From contig CATKXY010000013.1 of the NCBI GenBank assembly GCA_949840915.1, forward strand, positions 1 to 64,000: DNA of 64,000 bases, read 5' to 3'. A program made the position numbers and the translations under genes. The DNA is from an uncultured Lachnospiraceae bacterium (GTDB lineage: Bacteria > Bacillota > Clostridia > Lachnospirales > Lachnospiraceae). The notes beneath the pieces were generated by a model. The model had not been told where the DNA came from. It ran no database searches and saw nothing but the letters and a program-made list of their open reading frames with translations. Of the stretch, positions 61,052 to 64,000 are shown in pieces (the first letter of the stretch is position 1; each line of letters begins with the position of its first letter).

Positions 61052-63721
61052 TTGGATAAATATGAATATAAAGTGAGAGCCGAGAGTATCAGGGAGCTGA
61101 TCGGACAGAGGGATTACATACAGGCCGCGGAGATTGCGGACACCATTGACTGGCGCAGAGTGAAAAGTGTCATGATGCTCTGTACCATCAGCGATTTGTA
61201 TAAGATAAACAGAAGATATGAGGACGCCAGGGACTTGCTGCTCCTGGCTTATGAGCGTCGTCCGGGGGGCAGGAATATCTGCTATTCGCTGTGCGAACTG
61301 TCCATCAAGACCGGGGAGTTTGTGCAGGCTATGGAGTATTACAAAGAGTTTGTGCGCGTGGCCCCCAAGGATCCCGGGCGCTATATTCTGCAATATAAGC
61401 TCTACGAGGATCAGGACGTCAGTCTGGAGGAGCGCATAGAGGTTCTGGAGGAGCTCAAAAGGCACGATTACCGGGAGAAGTGGGCCTATGAGCTGGCGTA
61501 TCTCTATCACAGAGTGGGGCTTGCCGCGCGATGTGTGGAGGAGTGCGACGAGATGATCCTGTGGTTCGGCGAGGGGGAGTATGTGGTCAAGGCCATGGAA
61601 TTAAAGATGCTTCACCAGCCCTTGAGCATTGAGCAGCAGGAGAAATATGATCATCGTTTTGACGCGTCGCCTGCGGAACCGGAAGAAGAGCAGGAACTGT
61701 TCGACGGGCAGTACATGGAAGATTCCGAGATCTATTATGAGGAAACGGCGGAACAGGGAGATGTGTACGAGGCGGAAACCGTCGGAGGGGACACACAGAT
61801 TTACGAGCCTGTGTGGACGGCGGATCAAGAGACGGGCATACAGACGGATGAGCGGGGGGACCAGGGAGCAGCGGTAGTTTACCCGGAAGCGGCAGGACCC
61901 GAAGAACATGATATCCAGGTGAAGACCATGGATGTGGGACAGTATAACACTTTGAACCTGCAGGCGGAGCTGGCGCAGGAGCTGCAAAATCTTCTGAGCG
62001 AGGAACAGGCGGTTCAGGCGCAGACAGCATTGATACGGACCGGAGGATCGGAAGATTCTGCGGAAGCGGAGATCCCGGAACAGGAGATTCCCGCATCACA
62101 GATTCCGGAATCAGAGACGATGGAACAGGATGGAACATCGGATGAGGAAGCCTTGCGTTACCCGGAACGCGATGAGCCCGGCGAGGGGAATACAGAACAG
62201 CACCCGGAAGCCGAGGAGATGGAAAGCTCGGAGGTTTTCTTTGGCGAGACCGGAGAGATCGTGCTGGAGCAGATGCGCCGGGAGGCGGCAAAGCAGGCCG
62301 GAGAAGAGCCTGAAGAAATGACCGAGAGACAGGCGGCTATCGCACAGGTCGTCCATCCTCAGAATGTTGATAAGATGGCGGGAATAGAGCCGCCCAAAGA
62401 GCTTGCCCATGTGCTGTCTCAGGAGCCGGATGGCCAGCTTAGTCTGGTAGTTCCCGAAAAAGAAAATGTAGAGAAGCAGATCACGGGTCAGATGAATATT
62501 GGGGATGTGCTGGCCGAGTGGGAGCGCATGAAGAAGGAGAATGTGGAGAAGCGCCGGGAAGAGGTGCGCCAGCATGTTCTGCAGCAGACAGGCAGTCTGT
62601 TCACGGACTTTGACGCGGCGGTGAAAGACGGACTTCTGGAACAATTGGAAAAGAGCGTGGACGAGCCGGATCAATCGGAAACCGTCTGGGACGGGCAGCC
62701 GGCCGGGGAGCAGGAGTTCCCGGAGGAAGAGCTGCAGCAGACTGAAGAGCAGGAGTTTACGGAAGAAGAGCTGCAGCAGACTGAAGAGCAGGAGTTTACG
62801 GAAGAAGAGCTGCAGCAGAGTGAAGAACAGGAGTTTACGGAGGAAGAGCAGCAGCCGGCGAAAGAGCCGGAACTGTCAGAGGAAGAGGCTGCACAGACGC
62901 ATTCGGAGAAAGCGACGGCAGCGAAGGCCTCCCGGACTGAGCCTATGCAGGAGGAGCCTTCCGGCAGAGAGAGGGTCCGCGCAATGACCAGAGAGGAGCG
63001 CGAGCTTTACGGAGCTTATATTCAGAGCCGTTCTACCAAGGACCAGATTGTGAAGGCTGTGGACAATATCAGTCTGGCCGCCTACACGGGCAATGTCATT
63101 ATCACCGGTGAGGCGGGCATGGACACCCTCTCCCTTGCAAAAAAAATGATTCGTGAGATCCAGTCTACAGACAGCAATTTTTCGGGAAAAGTCGCTAAAA
63201 TATCGGGAAAGGGCCTGAACGCCAAGAATGTGGAGGAGACGCTCAGGCAGCTTCAGAACGGAGCGCTGATCATCCAGAGCGCCTGCGACATGGATGAAAA
63301 TACCGTTCAGGATTTGTATAAGGCTTTGCAGAAAGAGAGCCTGGGCATCGTGGTTCTGCTGCAGGATGACACCCGGATAATGAACCGTTATCTCAAAAAG
63401 CATGAATTGCTTTTGGATGTCTTTACCGCCAGGGTGGATGTGGAAGCCCTGAGCAATGATCTGCTGGTGGCTTACGGCAAAAAATATGCCAGGGAGCAGG
63501 AGTATTCTATTGATGAGCTGGGGGTATTGGCCCTGCATAATCGAATTGAACAGCGGCAGACGCTCGACCATGCGGTGACTACATCAGAGGTGAAGGAGAT
63601 CGTGGATGGGGCCATTCGACACGCAAACCGCAAGACGCCGGGACATTTCTTTGACATTTTGCTGGCAAAGCGATATGATGAAGAGGACATGATAGTTGTG
63701 ACGGAAAAAGATTTCGCGTAA
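61052..63721 (+). CDS. TPR protein fused to a degenerate AAA+ domain
   Basis: The 889-residue protein starts at TTG 61052 with AAAGGGAG 9 nt upstream. Residues 1-200 are TPR-like helical repeats (ICYSLCELSIKTGEFVQAMEYYKEFVRVAPKDPGRY). About 200-620 is an acidic, low-complexity region with four 13-residue Glu/Gln-rich repeats (residues 553-604). About 640-889 looks like an AAA+ domain of the CbxX/SpoVK type. Its P-loop is GEAGMDT (686-692), without the lysine, and the Walker B is LIIQSACDM (Q742, S743), without the acidic pair, so it should not hydrolyse ATP. It is cytosolic, with no signal peptide. A scaffold or adaptor role is inferred. glgB follows 42 nt downstream. Confidence 0.78.
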   Translation: MDKYEYKVRAESIRELIGQRDYIQAAEIADTIDWRRVKSVMMLCTISDLYKINRRYEDARDLLLLAYERRPGGRNICYSLCELSIKTGEFVQAMEYYKEFVRVAPKDPGRYILQYKLYEDQDVSLEERIEVLEELKRHDYREKWAYELAYLYHRVGLAARCVEECDEMILWFGEGEYVVKAMELKMLHQPLSIEQQEKYDHRFDASPAEPEEEQELFDGQYMEDSEIYYEETAEQGDVYEAETVGGDTQIYEPVWTADQETGIQTDERGDQGAAVVYPEAAGPEEHDIQVKTMDVGQYNTLNLQAELAQELQNLLSEEQAVQAQTALIRTGGSEDSAEAEIPEQEIPASQIPESETMEQDGTSDEEALRYPERDEPGEGNTEQHPEAEEMESSEVFFGETGEIVLEQMRREAAKQAGEEPEEMTERQAAIAQVVHPQNVDKMAGIEPPKELAHVLSQEPDGQLSLVVPEKENVEKQITGQMNIGDVLAEWERMKKENVEKRREEVRQHVLQQTGSLFTDFDAAVKDGLLEQLEKSVDEPDQSETVWDGQPAGEQEFPEEELQQTEEQEFTEEELQQTEEQEFTEEELQQSEEQEFTEEEQQPAKEPELSEEEAAQTHSEKATAAKASRTEPMQEEPSGRERVRAMTREERELYGAYIQSRSTKDQIVKAVDNISLAAYTGNVIITGEAGMDTLSLAKKMIREIQSTDSNFSGKVAKISGKGLNAKNVEETLRQLQNGALIIQSACDMDENTVQDLYKALQKESLGIVVLLQDDTRIMNRYLKKHELLLDVFTARVDVEALSNDLLVAYGKKYAREQEYSIDELGVLALHNRIEQRQTLDHAVTTSEVKEIVDGAIRHANRKTPGHFFDILLAKRYDEEDMIVVTEKDFA
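62708..62863 (+). repeat. In-frame 39-bp tandem repeat (4 copies)
   Basis: Units begin at 62708, 62747, 62786 and 62825, each encoding 13 residues (EQEFTEEELQQTE pattern). Copies 2 and 3 are nearly identical. It lies in the acidic linker of the TPR/pseudo-AAA gene and could vary in copy number. Confidence 0.85.
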
Positions 63722-63763
63722 TTCTTATTGCATAAATAAAACATGAGGAGAACGGAGGACGAA

Positions 63764-64000
63764 ATGAGAGAGAAGGTATTTATTTCCGAGGCGGACCAGT
63801 ACCTGTTTGCACAGGGAACCCACTATGATATCTATAAGAAGCTGGGAGCGCATTTGTCTGCGGAGGACGGCGAAGAGGGTGTGTTTTTTGCAGTCTGGGC
63901 GCCCAATGCCGAAGCTGTCTGTGTGGTAGGTTCCTTCAACGGCTGGAAGGAGGATGCCCATCCCATGGAAAAACTGGGGGAAGGCGGGATATGGAGTGTA
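63764..64000 (+). CDS. glgB: 1,4-alpha-glucan branching enzyme, N-terminal part (cut by window end)
   Basis: The frame from ATG 63764 (GGAGG upstream) is open to the last base, so only 79 codons are seen. They encode the CBM48 start of a branching enzyme: YLFAQGTHYDIYKKLGAH, then FFAVWAPNAEAVCVVGSFNGWKEDAHPM. GlgB introduces alpha-1,6 branches in glycogen. The catalytic GH13 domain lies beyond the window. It is 42 nt downstream of the TPR/pseudo-AAA gene, so the two may be co-transcribed. The remaining frame should be checked in the neighbouring sequence. Confidence 0.88.
   Translation, partial: MREKVFISEADQYLFAQGTHYDIYKKLGAHLSAEDGEEGVFFAVWAPNAEAVCVVGSFNGWKEDAHPMEKLGEGGIWSV

Noticed and set aside
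62708..62863. CRISPR array
   Set aside because: The 39-nt units are directly adjacent without unique spacers and encode an in-frame Glu-rich linker.

Overview
The window looks like a chromosomal segment of an anaerobic, spore-forming member of the Clostridia, most probably a gut Lachnospiraceae. The supporting signs are a GerA-type spore germination protein, a reverse-type rubrerythrin with PerR, the DUF4358/MBOAT/DHHW trio, a TIGR03905 TSCPD protein, DUF3048 and DUF3810 proteins, plant-polysaccharide enzymes (CE8, GH3, GH5), strong AGGAGG ribosome binding sites, intermediate G+C, and tRNA genes without encoded CCA. No phage, insertion sequence, CRISPR array or rRNA operon was found. Species assignment is inference.

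Layout. 1-10.9 kb: two large secreted proteins sharing a C-terminal module of about 530 residues. The first is cut by the left edge and carries an InlB-type repeat. The second is a pectinesterase of about 2080 residues with three 128-residue tandem repeats. Between them lie a lone ABC-like AAA ATPase and a convergent proline-iminopeptidase-like hydrolase. 11-18.5 kb: a CmpB-type membrane protein, the TrkA/TrkH potassium uptake pair, a DUF3048 lipoprotein, a MATE exporter and a DUF3810 protein with an HExxH motif. 18.5-24.7 kb: tandem tRNA-Gly(GCC)/(UCC) genes, a DD-carboxypeptidase, a GerA germination protein, a TIGR01440 protein, MurG and a TSCPD protein. 24.9-30.9 kb: a membrane protein of unknown function, phosphoglucose isomerase, a 2-hydroxyacid dehydrogenase, a GtrA protein, a small XRE regulator divergent from an unknown gene, and the luxS-mtnN pair for S-adenosylhomocysteine detoxification and AI-2.

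31-40.9 kb: an atypical LytTR regulator with a shortened receiver region, followed by two unknown proteins with weak flagellin/FliD-like features; an MFS transporter; a GT-C glycosyltransferase with a membrane partner; an orphan pseudopilin; a perR-reverse rubrerythrin peroxide operon; and a histidine kinase/response regulator pair. 41-53 kb: a GH5 lipoprotein, rRNA-modification genes (RsmF-like, RluA-like, RlmI-like), an AI-2E-type permease, tRNA-Pro, a GH3 beta-glucosidase, a metal-efflux permease plus Fur-family regulator behind a 41-nt palindrome, tRNA-Lys, DUF1189, TatD and cupin genes. 53-64 kb: a DUF2975/XRE/DUF4173 cassette behind a 55-nt palindrome, a HAD phosphatase, the DUF4358-MBOAT-DHHW acyl-transfer set, rsmA, a TPR protein fused to a degenerate AAA+ domain, and the start of glgB.

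Common themes are extracellular plant-glycan use, cell-surface assembly and acylation, and self-regulated operons whose promoters overlap large dyads (perR, the metal-permease operon and the DUF2975 operon). The least explained loci are the LytTR cassette at 31.2-33.1 kb, the pseudo-AAA protein at 61.1-63.7 kb, and the palindromes at 49.4 and 53.3 kb.
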